A DNA stretch of 14,717 nucleotides from an uncultured Ruminococcus sp. (lineage in GTDB: Bacteria; Bacillota; Clostridia; Oscillospirales; CAG-272): contig URUL01000050.1 of NCBI GenBank assembly GCA_900551005.1, positions 1-14,717 of the forward strand. The letters are read 5' to 3'. Under the pieces are notes generated by a model. It ran no database searches, had not been told where the DNA came from, and worked only from the letters and a program-made list of their open reading frames with translations. The position numbers and the translations under genes are program-made. Numbering within the stretch: the stretch's first letter is position 1; the number at the start of each line of letters is the position of its first letter. This document shows, piece by piece, positions 7,618-14,717 of the stretch.

Positions 7618-7621
7618 GTTT

Positions 7622-8512
7622 ATGGATCAGAGAGAATTGGTATTTCTTTGCGAAGCGGCAGAGAAACTGAAAGATATACGGAAAAATAACGGTGAGGTCT
7701 TTGATCTGTCCGGTACTCCCATGCCGGACAGAGATGCAATCATCGACTTTATACACAGTTTGAAGCAGATCCTCTTCTTCGGCTATTTCGGAGGCTCATC
7801 CCGTATGCAGGACTGCGCCGACAGAATAACGGAGCAGGGCATCAAGCATATTTACGAAACGCTGAAAGATCAGCTCTGTCTCGCCTTTCGAATGGAGCAG
7901 AGAGATTGCCGATGCAGATATGCTTCCGCTATAGCGGAGGATTTCATAAAACAGCTGCCCGTGCTGGAGGAGGCGATGCTTTTCGACCTCGAGGCGGCTT
8001 TTGTCGGCGATCCTGCGGCAAAGAGCAAGAGTGAGATAATCTTTTCATATCCCGGCTTTCTCGCGGTATTTATCTATCGTGCGGCACATATCCTTTATGA
8101 GGCGGGCGTGCCGCTGATACCGAGAATCATGACCGAATATGCGCACAGTCGCACGGGCATCGATATCAATGCGGGCGCAACGATAGGAAAGAGCTTTTTC
8201 ATCGATCACGGCACGGGTGTCGTAATCGGAGAAACAACGATAATCGGCGACAATGTCAAGATATATCAGGGCGTTACGCTCGGTGCACTTTCCACGAGGC
8301 TCGGAAGAAAGCTTGGCGGAAAAAAGCGTCATCCGACGATAGAAAACGATGTTACGATCTATTCGGGAGCGACGATCCTCGGCGGCGATACGGTGATCGG
8401 AGAGGGAAGCGTCATCGGAGGAAACGTATTTATCACGGAGTCTGTTCCGAAGAATATGCGCGTATCGATGAAAGCGCCTGAGCTGGTTTATAAAGAGGGC
8501 AGGCATGAATAA
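7622..8512 (+). CDS. cysE: Serine O-acetyltransferase
   Basis: A 296-residue enzyme that makes O-acetyl-L-serine from serine and acetyl-CoA, the precursor for cysteine synthesis in the cytoplasm. The N-terminal helical domain includes PDRDAIIDFIHSLKQILFFGYFG and AAFVGDPAAKSKSEIIFSYPG, typical of the clostridial form. The C-terminal left-handed beta-helix carries GIDINAGATIGKSFFIDHGTG, with His196 matching the catalytic His, then VVIGETTIIGDN and GGKKRHPTIE. The start is uncertain: ATG 7622 gives the usual family length, ATG 7610 would add four residues; neither has a good ribosome binding site. The frame is open further up to GTG 7406, but that extension is unlike any acetyltransferase. No sulfhydrylase (cysK) gene is nearby. 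Confidence 0.92.
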   Translation: MDQRELVFLCEAAEKLKDIRKNNGEVFDLSGTPMPDRDAIIDFIHSLKQILFFGYFGGSSRMQDCADRITEQGIKHIYETLKDQLCLAFRMEQRDCRCRYASAIAEDFIKQLPVLEEAMLFDLEAAFVGDPAAKSKSEIIFSYPGFLAVFIYRAAHILYEAGVPLIPRIMTEYAHSRTGIDINAGATIGKSFFIDHGTGVVIGETTIIGDNVKIYQGVTLGALSTRLGRKLGGKKRHPTIENDVTIYSGATILGGDTVIGEGSVIGGNVFITESVPKNMRVSMKAPELVYKEGRHE

Positions 8513-9179
8513 ATACAAGGCAGTAATTTTTGATTTAGACGGCACGCTGCTTAATACGATAGACGATCTTGCGGCAGGCGTGAATCATGTGCTGGCAGAG
8601 CACGGCTATCCCGTGCACAGCGTGACGCAGATACAGGGCATGGTCGGAAACGGTGTGGCGCGTCTGATGCAGCTTGCCGTTCCGGAAGGGACCTCAAAAG
8701 AGGAGCAGAGCGAGATGCTCTCGGAGTTTCGCGCGTATTATTTCAGCCACAGCGATGTTTATACAAAGCCGTATGACGGAATCGAGGAGCTTCTCGCACA
8801 GCTTTGTACGAAGGGCATAAAGACGGCGGTAACATCGAATAAATTTGATGCCGCGGTAAAGAAGCTCTGCGATAAATATTTCGGCTCTCTCGTCACCTTA
8901 GCCATAGGAGAATCCGCAGATACTCCGAAAAAGCCCGATCCGAAAATGGTGGAGAAGGCGCTCTCGCTTCTCGGCGTACATCCGGACGAGGCTTTGTATG
9001 TAGGCGATTCCGATGTTGATATATTGACGGCAAAAAATGCAGGACTGGAGTGCGTAAGCTGCACATGGGGCTTTCGCGAAAGGGCATTTCTTATCTCAGA
9101 GCGCGAAAAAATACTCGGCAAAGCCGATCTCCGCATGATGATAGACAGCCCGAGCGAACTTTTTTCCGTAATAGAATGA
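8505..9179 (+). CDS. HAD-superfamily phosphatase, phosphoglycolate phosphatase (Gph/PpaX) type
   Basis: A 224-residue hydrolase whose start overlaps cysE by 8 bases, with GAGGG 5 bases upstream, indicating a shared transcript. HAD motif I is FDLDGTLL (nucleophile Asp10, acid/base Asp12), followed by a helical cap (about 15-85), motif II TSNK, motif III Lys in KKPDPKM, and motif IV YVGDSDVDILTAKNAG (Asp168, Asp172). The cap type and motifs fit phosphoglycolate phosphatase or pyrophosphatase PpaX. HAD specificity cannot be read from motifs, so the substrate (2-phosphoglycolate, pyrophosphate or another small phosphate ester) is open. There is no functional link to cysE beyond co-transcription. 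Confidence 0.87.
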   Translation: MNKYKAVIFDLDGTLLNTIDDLAAGVNHVLAEHGYPVHSVTQIQGMVGNGVARLMQLAVPEGTSKEEQSEMLSEFRAYYFSHSDVYTKPYDGIEELLAQLCTKGIKTAVTSNKFDAAVKKLCDKYFGSLVTLAIGESADTPKKPDPKMVEKALSLLGVHPDEALYVGDSDVDILTAKNAGLECVSCTWGFRERAFLISEREKILGKADLRMMIDSPSELFSVIE

Positions 9180-9271
9180 GTTTTTACAAAATATCTATTT
9201 ACAAAATCATATTTTTAGGGTAAAATTATACAGTAAAGTAAATTTCTATATCCGAAGGAGAAAAAACTCAT
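9176..9271 (+). repeat. 10-bp inverted repeat spanning the gph-like stop and the pyrH start
   Basis: ATGAGTTTTT (9176-9185) is the exact reverse complement of AAAAACTCAT (9262-9271), the last bases before and into the pyrH ATG. The arms enclose the whole intergenic region including the pyrH promoter. AT-rich, so it may be chance. Confidence 0.4.
9198..9226 (+). promoter_or_regulatory. Sigma-A-type promoter of the pyrH operon
   Basis: TTTACA (9198-9203), 17 bases, TAAAAT (9221-9226), in an AT-rich gap unlike the surrounding DNA. Predicted start near 9233, leader of about 37 bases, then AAGGAG (9255-9260) 9 bases before the pyrH ATG. The -35 region is part of a direct repeat TTTACAAAAT at 9183-9192 and 9198-9207. 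Confidence 0.75.
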
Positions 9272-9986
9272 GAAACCATGCTACAAAAGGGTGCTCGTCA
9301 AGCTTTCGGGGGAAGCGCTTTCCGCAGGCTCAGACGGCATCTTCAATTACGATTTTATTGATGAAGTCTGCCGGGTGATAAAAAAATGTGTTGACATAGG
9401 TACGCAGGTCAGCATTGTCGTAGGCGCAGGCAATATATGGAGAGGCAGACAGGGCGTCAATATGGACAGAACGCGCGCCGACCATATGGGAATGCTGGCG
9501 ACTGTCATCAACTGTCTCGCGCTTCAGGATGCGCTCGAGAAGCTCGGCGTCGATACACGTGTCATGACGGCGGTGGAGATGCAGCGTTTTGCAGAGCCTT
9601 ATATAAGAAATAAAGCCGTTTCACATCTGAATAAGGGCAGAGTGGTCATCTTCGGATGCGGAATAGGCAGTCCGTTTTTCTCCACGGATACGGCGGCGGT
9701 GCTTCGTGCGGCTGAGATAAATGCCGATATCGTTCTTCTTGCGAAGAATATAGACGGCGTTTATACCGCAGATCCGAAGCTTGATCCCACGGCAAAGAAG
9801 CTTTCCAATATCGATTATATAGATATTCTGAAGGAAGGGCTCAGGGCTCTTGACTTTACGGCAACATCATTCAGCATGGAAAATCATATACCGATACTTC
9901 TTTTCGGTCTGGATAATCCCGAAAACATCTACAAAGCCGTTTGCGGCGAAAAAATAGGAACAATAGTAGGAGGAAACAAATCATGA
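9270..9986 (+). CDS. pyrH: UMP kinase
   Basis: A 238-residue amino-acid-kinase-fold enzyme that phosphorylates UMP to UDP in pyrimidine nucleotide synthesis. Bacterial signatures are visible in order: RVLVKLSGEAL at residues 7-17, SIVVGAGNIWRGR near 50, the UMP-binding segment RADHMGMLATVIN, GCGIGSPFFSTDTAA, and the ATP-site segment LAKNIDGVYTADP. Length is normal. It is first in the operon and overlaps frr by 4 bases (ATGA), a pairing conserved in most bacteria. Confidence 0.98.
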   Translation: MKPCYKRVLVKLSGEALSAGSDGIFNYDFIDEVCRVIKKCVDIGTQVSIVVGAGNIWRGRQGVNMDRTRADHMGMLATVINCLALQDALEKLGVDTRVMTAVEMQRFAEPYIRNKAVSHLNKGRVVIFGCGIGSPFFSTDTAAVLRAAEINADIVLLAKNIDGVYTADPKLDPTAKKLSNIDYIDILKEGLRALDFTATSFSMENHIPILLFGLDNPENIYKAVCGEKIGTIVGGNKS

Positions 9987-10537
9987 AACTCGATACCAAG
10001 GAATTTGAAACAAGAATGCAGAAGTCTATCGCTTCATACGAATATGAGCTCAGTTCTATCCGCGTCGGCAGAGCAAATGCTCAGGTACTCAACAAGATAA
10101 GCGTTGACTACTGGGGCACGCCGACACCTATTTCTCAAATGGCGGAGATCAAGACCACCGACGCGAGAACGCTTCTCATAACACCGTGGGATGCTTCATC
10201 GCTGAAGAATATAGAGCGCGCCATTCAGGAGAGCGATCTCGGCATCAATCCTCAGAATGACGGCAAGGCTATCCGCCTCGTTTTCCCCGTGCTTACCGAA
10301 GAGAGACGTCTCGAGCTCAAGAAGCAGGTTTCCAAAATGGGCGAAGAGGCAAAGGTTGCCATCCGCAATATACGCAGAGATGCCAATGACAAGATCAAGA
10401 CGATGAAGAAAAATTCCGAAATGACGGAGGATGAGCAGAAGGCTTCCGAGAAGGATACGCAGGATCTGACAGATAAGTACATCAAGGTCGTAGACGAAGT
10501 AACGGCGAAAAAAGACAAAGAGGTCATGGAAATATAA
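9983..10537 (+). CDS. frr: Ribosome recycling factor
   Basis: A 184-residue protein, the standard RRF length, which with EF-G splits post-termination ribosomes. Recognised by ELSSIRVGRANAQVLNKISVDYWGTPTP near residues 20-47, then LLITPWDASSLKNIERAIQESDLGINPQNDGKAIRL and LTEERRLELKKQV. The three-helix bundle is completed by the Lys/Glu-rich C-terminus. The start at 9983 has TAGGAGG 8 bases upstream; an in-frame ATG at 9941 lies inside pyrH and gives a non-family extension. Confidence 0.98.
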   Translation: MKLDTKEFETRMQKSIASYEYELSSIRVGRANAQVLNKISVDYWGTPTPISQMAEIKTTDARTLLITPWDASSLKNIERAIQESDLGINPQNDGKAIRLVFPVLTEERRLELKKQVSKMGEEAKVAIRNIRRDANDKIKTMKKNSEMTEDEQKASEKDTQDLTDKYIKVVDEVTAKKDKEVMEI

Positions 10538-10551
10538 GAAAGCGGCACAGT

Positions 10552-10595
10552 GGGCTGTCGTACCCGACGTTTATGCGTCATGGGCGCGGCAGCCC
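10552..10595 (+). other. Compound hairpin between frr and uppS
   Basis: GGGCTGTCG (10552-10560) pairs with CGGCAGCCC (10587-10595) over 9 pairs, one of them G-U. Inside, CCC (10563-10565) pairs with GGG (10582-10584), and GACG (10566-10569) with CGTC (10576-10579) around a 6-base loop. The outer sequence ACA/TGT can extend the stem. The following bases are A-rich, not T-rich, so this is not a normal terminator; it ends about 20 bases before the uppS ATG and could affect mRNA processing or uppS translation. Confidence 0.65.
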
Positions 10596-10615
10596 TGTCG
10601 GATAAAAAAGGATTT

Positions 10616-11323
10616 ATGGGTGATTCTGTAAAAAACATGCCCGATATAAGCGGCATAAAGCATATAGCCATCATAATGGACGGAAACGGCAGATGGGCGA
10701 AAAAACGTCATATGTCGCGTGAATGCGGTCACAGTTATGGGGCAAAAAATTTCAAGAAGATAGTCAGATATCTGGGCGATATCGGCATAGAGAACGTAAC
10801 GGTCTATGCCTTTTCCACCGAAAACTGGAAGCGCCCGAAAAAAGAAGTGGACGAGATCATGCGTCTCATGCGCGAATATGTCGATCAGATGAAAAAGGAA
10901 TTTGAGCATGAGGATGTGAATATACATTTCATCGGGGGAAGGGAGCCGTTTGATACCGAGCTTCGCGCCGATATGGATTATCTCGAACGCGTTACGGCGG
11001 GAAGAAAATGCAGGCTTTGCATAGCGGTGAATTACGGCGGCAGAGCCGAAATAGTCGATGCTGTAAACAAGCTGATAGCGAGCGGAAAAACCGAGATAAC
11101 GGAGGATGATATCACGGAGAATATCTATTCCGGTATCTGTCCGCCGCCCGATATCATCATACGTACGGGAAATGAATACAGGCTTTCGAATTTTCTTCTT
11201 TGGCAGTTGGCATATGCCGAGCTTTTCTTTTCTCCGACGCTCTGGCCTGATTTTGACAAATCGGAGATCAATTCCATCATAAAAGAATTTCACAAACGTA
11301 AAAGAAGATTCGGAGGCGTATAA
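10616..11323 (+). CDS. uppS: Undecaprenyl diphosphate synthase (cis-prenyltransferase)
   Basis: A 235-residue enzyme that elongates farnesyl diphosphate with isopentenyl diphosphate to the C55 lipid carrier for peptidoglycan. Motifs: HIAIIMDGNGRWAKKR with catalytic Asp22, VTVYAFSTENWKRP, and the C-terminal RTGNEYRLSNFLLWQLAYAELFF followed by LWPDFDKSE. The segment RTGNE stands where many homologues have RTSGE or RTGGE. ATG 10616 is chosen because AAGGA is just upstream, though only 3 bases away; ATG 10637 would also give a complete enzyme. The frame is open back to GTG 10550, which lies in the hairpin and is unlikely. It supplies lipid carrier from the pathway that dxr feeds. Confidence 0.95.
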   Translation: MGDSVKNMPDISGIKHIAIIMDGNGRWAKKRHMSRECGHSYGAKNFKKIVRYLGDIGIENVTVYAFSTENWKRPKKEVDEIMRLMREYVDQMKKEFEHEDVNIHFIGGREPFDTELRADMDYLERVTAGRKCRLCIAVNYGGRAEIVDAVNKLIASGKTEITEDDITENIYSGICPPPDIIIRTGNEYRLSNFLLWQLAYAELFFSPTLWPDFDKSEINSIIKEFHKRKRRFGGV

Positions 11324-11325
11324 TC

Positions 11326-12165
11326 ATGCAAAAACGTATTATCACCGCAGTTGTTTGTCTCGCGCTTTTCATACCGACACTGGTGTTTTCCGATACATGG
11401 GTTGTTCCTGCCGTGATGACGTTGCTTGCACTTTTTGCAGTATATGAGCTGTGCGGCTGTATCGGTGTGCGCAAGAATTTCTTTGTATCAATACCGGCTT
11501 ATCTGGTGACGGCGGCTGTGATGCCTCTGATACTTTATTGCCGCGATCAAAAACTCTTTCTGCCGATCGTATGTGCTTCCGCACTTGTTTTCATGTTTAT
11601 CGTATTTACCGTCTCCATGCTATCGAGCGGAAATATACGTTTTTCGCAGTCGGCGGAGCTAATCGCTTTCACAGCGTATATCATAACGGGCTTTCTTTCG
11701 ATCCTGCTTCTCCGCAGAATGGAAATGGGAAAATATCTCTATCTGCTCGTATTTATCGGCGCTTGGTCGACCGATACCGGAGCATATTTTGTCGGAGTGC
11801 TCTTCGGCAAGCATAAGCTAATACCGGAGGTCAGCCCGAAAAAGACCGTAGAGGGAGCTTTCGGCGGCGTGCTCGGCTGTATACTCGGCTTCGTGGTATA
11901 TGGCTTCATAATATCAAAGATTAACAGTGGCATCTCCGTAAATTACCTCAAGCTGATACTTTTGGCACTTGCTGTGGCTGTGATATCTCAGCTCGGCGAT
12001 CTGATAGCCTCATTTGTCAAGCGCGAGCAGGGAATCAAGGATTTCGGGTTCATTTTCCCCGGGCACGGCGGTGTGTTGGACAGATTTGATTCCATCATTG
12101 CCGTAGCACCGCTGATATACATATTTTCTCTCTTTATTCCGGAGAATATTTTTACTCTGATTTAA
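11326..12165 (+). CDS. cdsA: Phosphatidate cytidylyltransferase (CDP-diglyceride synthase)
   Basis: A 279-residue polytopic membrane protein with about eight hydrophobic segments that converts phosphatidate and CTP to CDP-diacylglycerol, the branch point for phospholipid synthesis. The family signature is near the C-terminus: ASFVKREQGIKDFGFIFPG, with Lys232, then HGGVLDRFDS with Asp252. It starts 3 bases after uppS, with GGAGG 9 bases before the ATG. Length is usual. Confidence 0.96.
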   Translation: MQKRIITAVVCLALFIPTLVFSDTWVVPAVMTLLALFAVYELCGCIGVRKNFFVSIPAYLVTAAVMPLILYCRDQKLFLPIVCASALVFMFIVFTVSMLSSGNIRFSQSAELIAFTAYIITGFLSILLLRRMEMGKYLYLLVFIGAWSTDTGAYFVGVLFGKHKLIPEVSPKKTVEGAFGGVLGCILGFVVYGFIISKINSGISVNYLKLILLALAVAVISQLGDLIASFVKREQGIKDFGFIFPGHGGVLDRFDSIIAVAPLIYIFSLFIPENIFTLI

Positions 12166-12177
12166 CGGGTTTTTCGA

Positions 12178-13335
12178 ATGAACAATAAAAAAAGCATTAC
12201 TCTGCTCGGAGCGACCGGCTCGATAGGCATGCAGACGCTTGATGTGGCGGCTTTTCACGGCATGAATATCGAAGCGATCTGCTTCAGCTCCAATATACAA
12301 CTCGGTGAAGCGCAGGTGAGAAAATTTTCACCGCGCTTTTGCGCCGTTTTCGATGAAAAGGCGGCGCTTGATTTAAAGACGCGCATCGCCGATACAAAGA
12401 CGCGGGTCTTCTGCGGGACGGAAGGCATATGTGAGATGATCGAGGCGGCATCCTCCGATATATGTCTCAATGCGATCAGCGGCTTTGCAGGACTTCTTCC
12501 CACGATGAGCGCGATAAAAAGCTGCCGCCGTATAGCTCTGGCAAATAAAGAGACGCTCGTCGCTGCGGGCGACATCGTCATGGCGCAGGCAAAGGAAAAG
12601 GGTTGTGAGATCATACCCGTGGACAGCGAGCACAGTGCGATCTTTCAGTGCCTTTCGGCAGGGAAAAGGAGCGAGGTGAAGCGTCTGATACTGACGTGTT
12701 CGGGTGGCTCGTTTTTCGGCTATACAAGTGAACAGCTGCGTTCTGTCACAAAAGAGCAGGCGCTCGGCCATCCGACGTGGAATATGGGCGCCAAGATAAC
12801 GATAGACTGCGCCACGCTGATGAACAAAGGGTTGGAAATCATAGAGGCGATGCACCTTTTCTCCGTGCCCGCTTCCCAAATAGACGTTGTTATTCACCGC
12901 GAAAGCATAATACACTCGATGGTGGAATACATTGATAATACGGTCATGGCGCAAATGGGCTCGCATGATATGCGTCTGCCGATACAGTATGCCCTCACAT
13001 ATCCCGAGAGGGCGGCATCTGCGGGCACTCCGCTCGACCTTGTCGGCTTAGGCAAGCTTTCGTTCTTTGCACCGGATGAGGAGACTTTTCCTTTATTGGC
13101 ATTGGCAAAGCGAATGGCTTGTATCGGCGGCAATATGCCCTGTATTATGAACGCCGCAAATGAAGAGGCGGTCAGTCTTTTCCTTGCCGGCAGGATACAT
13201 TTCTCGGAGATCCCCGAGCTTGTGACGCGGGTTTGTGAGGAGTTTGCATATGCGGAAAAGCCCTCGCTTTCCGATATCATAGAGGCAAATAAGCGCTCTC
13301 GCGAGCTTACGTCAATTTTTGCGGCATCGCATTGA
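12178..13335 (+). CDS. dxr: 1-deoxy-D-xylulose 5-phosphate reductoisomerase
   Basis: A 385-residue cytoplasmic enzyme, the first committed step of the MEP isoprenoid pathway: DXP plus NADPH to 2-C-methyl-D-erythritol 4-phosphate. Seen: LGATGSIG (10-17, NADPH binding), ALANKETLVAAG, DSEHSAIFQ with metal ligands Asp149 and Glu151, SGGSFF, HPTWNMG, and MNKGLEIIEA with Asn216, Lys217 and Glu220, then HRESIIHSMVEY. The ribosome binding site is weak (ACGGG). The MEP pathway indicates a bacterium that does not rely on mevalonate, and its product feeds uppS. Confidence 0.97.
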   Translation: MNNKKSITLLGATGSIGMQTLDVAAFHGMNIEAICFSSNIQLGEAQVRKFSPRFCAVFDEKAALDLKTRIADTKTRVFCGTEGICEMIEAASSDICLNAISGFAGLLPTMSAIKSCRRIALANKETLVAAGDIVMAQAKEKGCEIIPVDSEHSAIFQCLSAGKRSEVKRLILTCSGGSFFGYTSEQLRSVTKEQALGHPTWNMGAKITIDCATLMNKGLEIIEAMHLFSVPASQIDVVIHRESIIHSMVEYIDNTVMAQMGSHDMRLPIQYALTYPERAASAGTPLDLVGLGKLSFFAPDEETFPLLALAKRMACIGGNMPCIMNAANEEAVSLFLAGRIHFSEIPELVTRVCEEFAYAEKPSLSDIIEANKRSRELTSIFAASH

Positions 13336-13365
13336 TTTTGCTGTTGCTGAAACGGAGTATTTTTT

Positions 13366-14717
13366 ATGGTTTTATATGTATTACTTGCAATATTGCTTTT
13401 CGGAGCTCTGATATTCATTCACGAGCTCGGTCATTTTCTCACGGCAAGGCTTTTTCACGTTACGGTACATGAATTTTCCATAGGCATGGGTCCGAAGCTT
13501 TTCTGGTTTACCTCCAAGAAAAGCGGGACCGTTTATGCTTTGCGCCTTTTCCCGATAGGCGGCTTCGTTTCCATGGCGGGAGAGGACGAAAAGAGCGACG
13601 ATGTGAACGCCATCTCCGCCAAGCCGCTTTGGCAGAGGATGATCATAACGGCGGCAGGCTCATTTTCCAATTTGCTTCTCGGCTTTCTTGTGGTCGGCGT
13701 CATAGTGCTTTCCTCGAAGAGCATTTATTCCCCCGTGATAAGCGGATTTGCCGAGAACGCGATTTCCTGCACCGAGAACGGTCTCGAGGTCGGCGACAAG
13801 TTTATAAAGATAGGTCCGAGGAAAGTACACACGGCAAACGATGCTTTATATGCCATAGGCAGATACGGCGATGAACCCGTAGAGGTTACGGTTATCCGCG
13901 ACGGAGAGAAAAAGGTACTCACTGTCACTTTCCCGACATATGAGAGTCAGGGAATCACATTCGGCAACTGCGATTTTGACTTTGAGGAAACAACCCGAAA
14001 TTTCTTTGCGGTGCTTCGCCATACATGGTATCAGTCCGTGATGATCGTGCGGCTCGTATGGGATTCGCTTTTTGACCTCATTACGGGCAAGTTCGGACTG
14101 AATCAGATATCCGGTCCCATCGGGATAACGAATGAGATCGCTTCCGTAGCGCAGAGCGGAAACAAAATGTCTTTGCTCAGCATGTTTGCCATTCTTGCAG
14201 TCAATCTCGGCGTGATGAACCTTTTGCCTTTTCCCGCATTGGACGGCGGCAGATTATTCTTTATGCTGATAGAGCTGATTTTCCGCAAGCCGATAAAGCC
14301 GGAGATAGAAGGATATATCCATTTTGCGGGTATCATTATCTTGCTGGGACTCATGGTTGTCGTCGCCTTCAAGGATAGACGCTCGCGCATTGAAGTAGGC
14401 TACGGTCTGGAAGGCTCGCTGCCTGACGGTCTTACCGGACGCATACAGGATCAGTATATGATTCCTTACTTCAAGGACGGTAATTACAGCAAGGGTATTT
14501 TGCAGGGCTATAAGGCTGCCTCAGCCAAAATTGCCCAAGGCTATAATACGGAGCTGAGCGGGGTGAAATATCAGGCTCCCGCTTCCCAACCGCAAAAAAA
14601 TACAGGCTCCGGCCTGGATGATTTGCTGTTTGCTTTGGGAGTAATCGGGTTTCTTATTGTTGATAATCTTTTACTTGGCGGCTTTTTTACGCGCTTCCTG
14701 CTGCTGCTGATTTTCCG
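13366..14717 (+). CDS. rseP: RIP (site-2) zinc metalloprotease RseP, reading in frame into a TPM-domain segment; 3' end outside window
   Basis: ATG 13366 has ACGGAG 9 bases upstream. Residues 1-337 are a nearly complete RseP/RasP: first membrane helix with HELGH (19-23, zinc ligands His19 and His23, catalytic Glu20), PIGGFVSMAGED, a single PDZ domain (about 123-190), and NLLPFPALDGGRL with the third ligand Asp293, then a last helix ending VVVAFKD. The enzyme cleaves transmembrane anti-sigma factors and leftover signal peptides inside the membrane. Normal proteins of this type stop a few residues later. Here the frame continues for at least 113 codons into a segment of another family (separate entry). 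The RseP identity is secure; whether the fused product exists is doubtful. In related genomes ispG commonly follows, and it is absent here. Confidence 0.9.
   Translation, partial: MVLYVLLAILLFGALIFIHELGHFLTARLFHVTVHEFSIGMGPKLFWFTSKKSGTVYALRLFPIGGFVSMAGEDEKSDDVNAISAKPLWQRMIITAAGSFSNLLLGFLVVGVIVLSSKSIYSPVISGFAENAISCTENGLEVGDKFIKIGPRKVHTANDALYAIGRYGDEPVEVTVIRDGEKKVLTVTFPTYESQGITFGNCDFDFEETTRNFFAVLRHTWYQSVMIVRLVWDSLFDLITGKFGLNQISGPIGITNEIASVAQSGNKMSLLSMFAILAVNLGVMNLLPFPALDGGRLFFMLIELIFRKPIKPEIEGYIHFAGIIILLGLMVVVAFKDRRSRIEVGYGLEGSLPDGLTGRIQDQYMIPYFKDGNYSKGILQGYKAASAKIAQGYNTELSGVKYQAPASQPQKNTGSGLDDLLFALGVIGFLIVDNLLLGGFFTRFLLLLIF
14377..14717 (+). other. C-terminal half of a TPM-domain (TPM_phosphatase) membrane protein, joined in frame to RseP
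   Basis: Directly after the RseP portion comes RRSRIEVGYGLEGSLPDG, then GRIQDQYMIPYFKDGNYSKGILQGYK, the characteristic second half of TPM domains (PF04536, YgcG-like proteins), followed by a linker and a hydrophobic segment (LLFALGVIGFLIVDNLLLGG). The first half of the domain and the signal peptide are missing. Codon choice differs from the upstream part: by hand count Ile is ATT 6, ATA 1, ATC 1 here, against roughly ATA 15, ATC 10, ATT 7 in the RseP part, and Gln CAA appears 3 times here but not in the RseP part. That suggests DNA of another origin. Confidence 0.75.

Noticed and set aside
7406..7621. N-terminal extension of cysE from GTG 7406
   Set aside because: The extra 72 residues are unlike any serine acetyltransferase and overlap a more protein-like frame; the family normally begins near ATG 7622.
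7383..7621. T-box riboswitch upstream of cysE
   Set aside because: I looked for the GGGTGGTACC-like T-box sequence and a following terminator and found neither.
10550..10615. Earlier GTG start for uppS
   Set aside because: It lies inside the hairpin, has no ribosome binding site, and the added residues do not belong to the family.
1..14717. CRISPR arrays, insertion sequences, tRNA or rRNA genes, phage genes
   Set aside because: No regularly spaced repeats, transposase or integrase motifs, or tRNA-like cloverleaf with a GGTTCGAATCC-type arm were seen on either strand.

Overview
The window looks like chromosomal DNA from an anaerobic Firmicute of the class Clostridia, probably a gut-type carbohydrate fermenter. 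The evidence is the syntenic block pyrH-frr-uppS-cdsA-dxr-rseP (a typical Firmicutes order), clear AGGAGG-type ribosome binding sites, TTGACA/TATAAT-type promoters with 17-bp spacers, heavy use of the Ile codon ATA, and a cluster of glycoside hydrolases without signal peptides. By eye the base composition is close to 50% GC. The identification is an inference; there is no rRNA or tRNA gene in the window.

Region A (1-5663, + strand) is a tightly packed glycan-degradation operon that starts before the window. It holds the 3' part of a GH13 alpha-glucan hydrolase, a small lipoprotein with an H-x3-C...C-x2-C motif, a GH31 alpha-glycosidase, a GH29 alpha-L-fucosidase and a short QueG-like double [4Fe-4S] protein. 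Gaps are between -4 and 25 bases. A hairpin with A/T tracts on both sides (5668-5710) closes the operon and also serves the convergent gene.

Region B (5729-7165, - strand) is a stand-alone M6-type zinc metallopeptidase with an EF-hand loop and its own strong promoter (7218-7246). It lacks a recognisable signal peptide.

Region C (7348-9179, + strand) has a near-consensus promoter, then a roughly 240-base leader. The leader contains a protein-like open frame without a normal start codon and a 10-bp inverted repeat. It is followed by serine acetyltransferase (cysE) and, overlapping by 8 bases, an HAD phosphatase of the phosphoglycolate phosphatase type.

Region D (9198-14717, + strand) is the housekeeping block, with a promoter at 9198-9226. 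It encodes UMP kinase and ribosome recycling factor, then undecaprenyl diphosphate synthase, CDP-diglyceride synthase, DXP reductoisomerase and the site-2 protease RseP. It therefore links pyrimidine nucleotides, ribosome recycling, isoprenoids, the cell-wall lipid carrier, phospholipids and membrane proteolysis. A compound hairpin lies between frr and uppS.

The most anomalous place is the right end. At about 14376, where RseP should end, the reading frame runs without a stop into the C-terminal half of an unrelated TPM-domain protein, and codon choice changes at the same point. This is either a real gene fusion or, more likely, a chimeric join (for example in metagenome assembly) at a short stretch where the two proteins resemble each other. 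No previously undescribed multi-gene system is convincingly visible.
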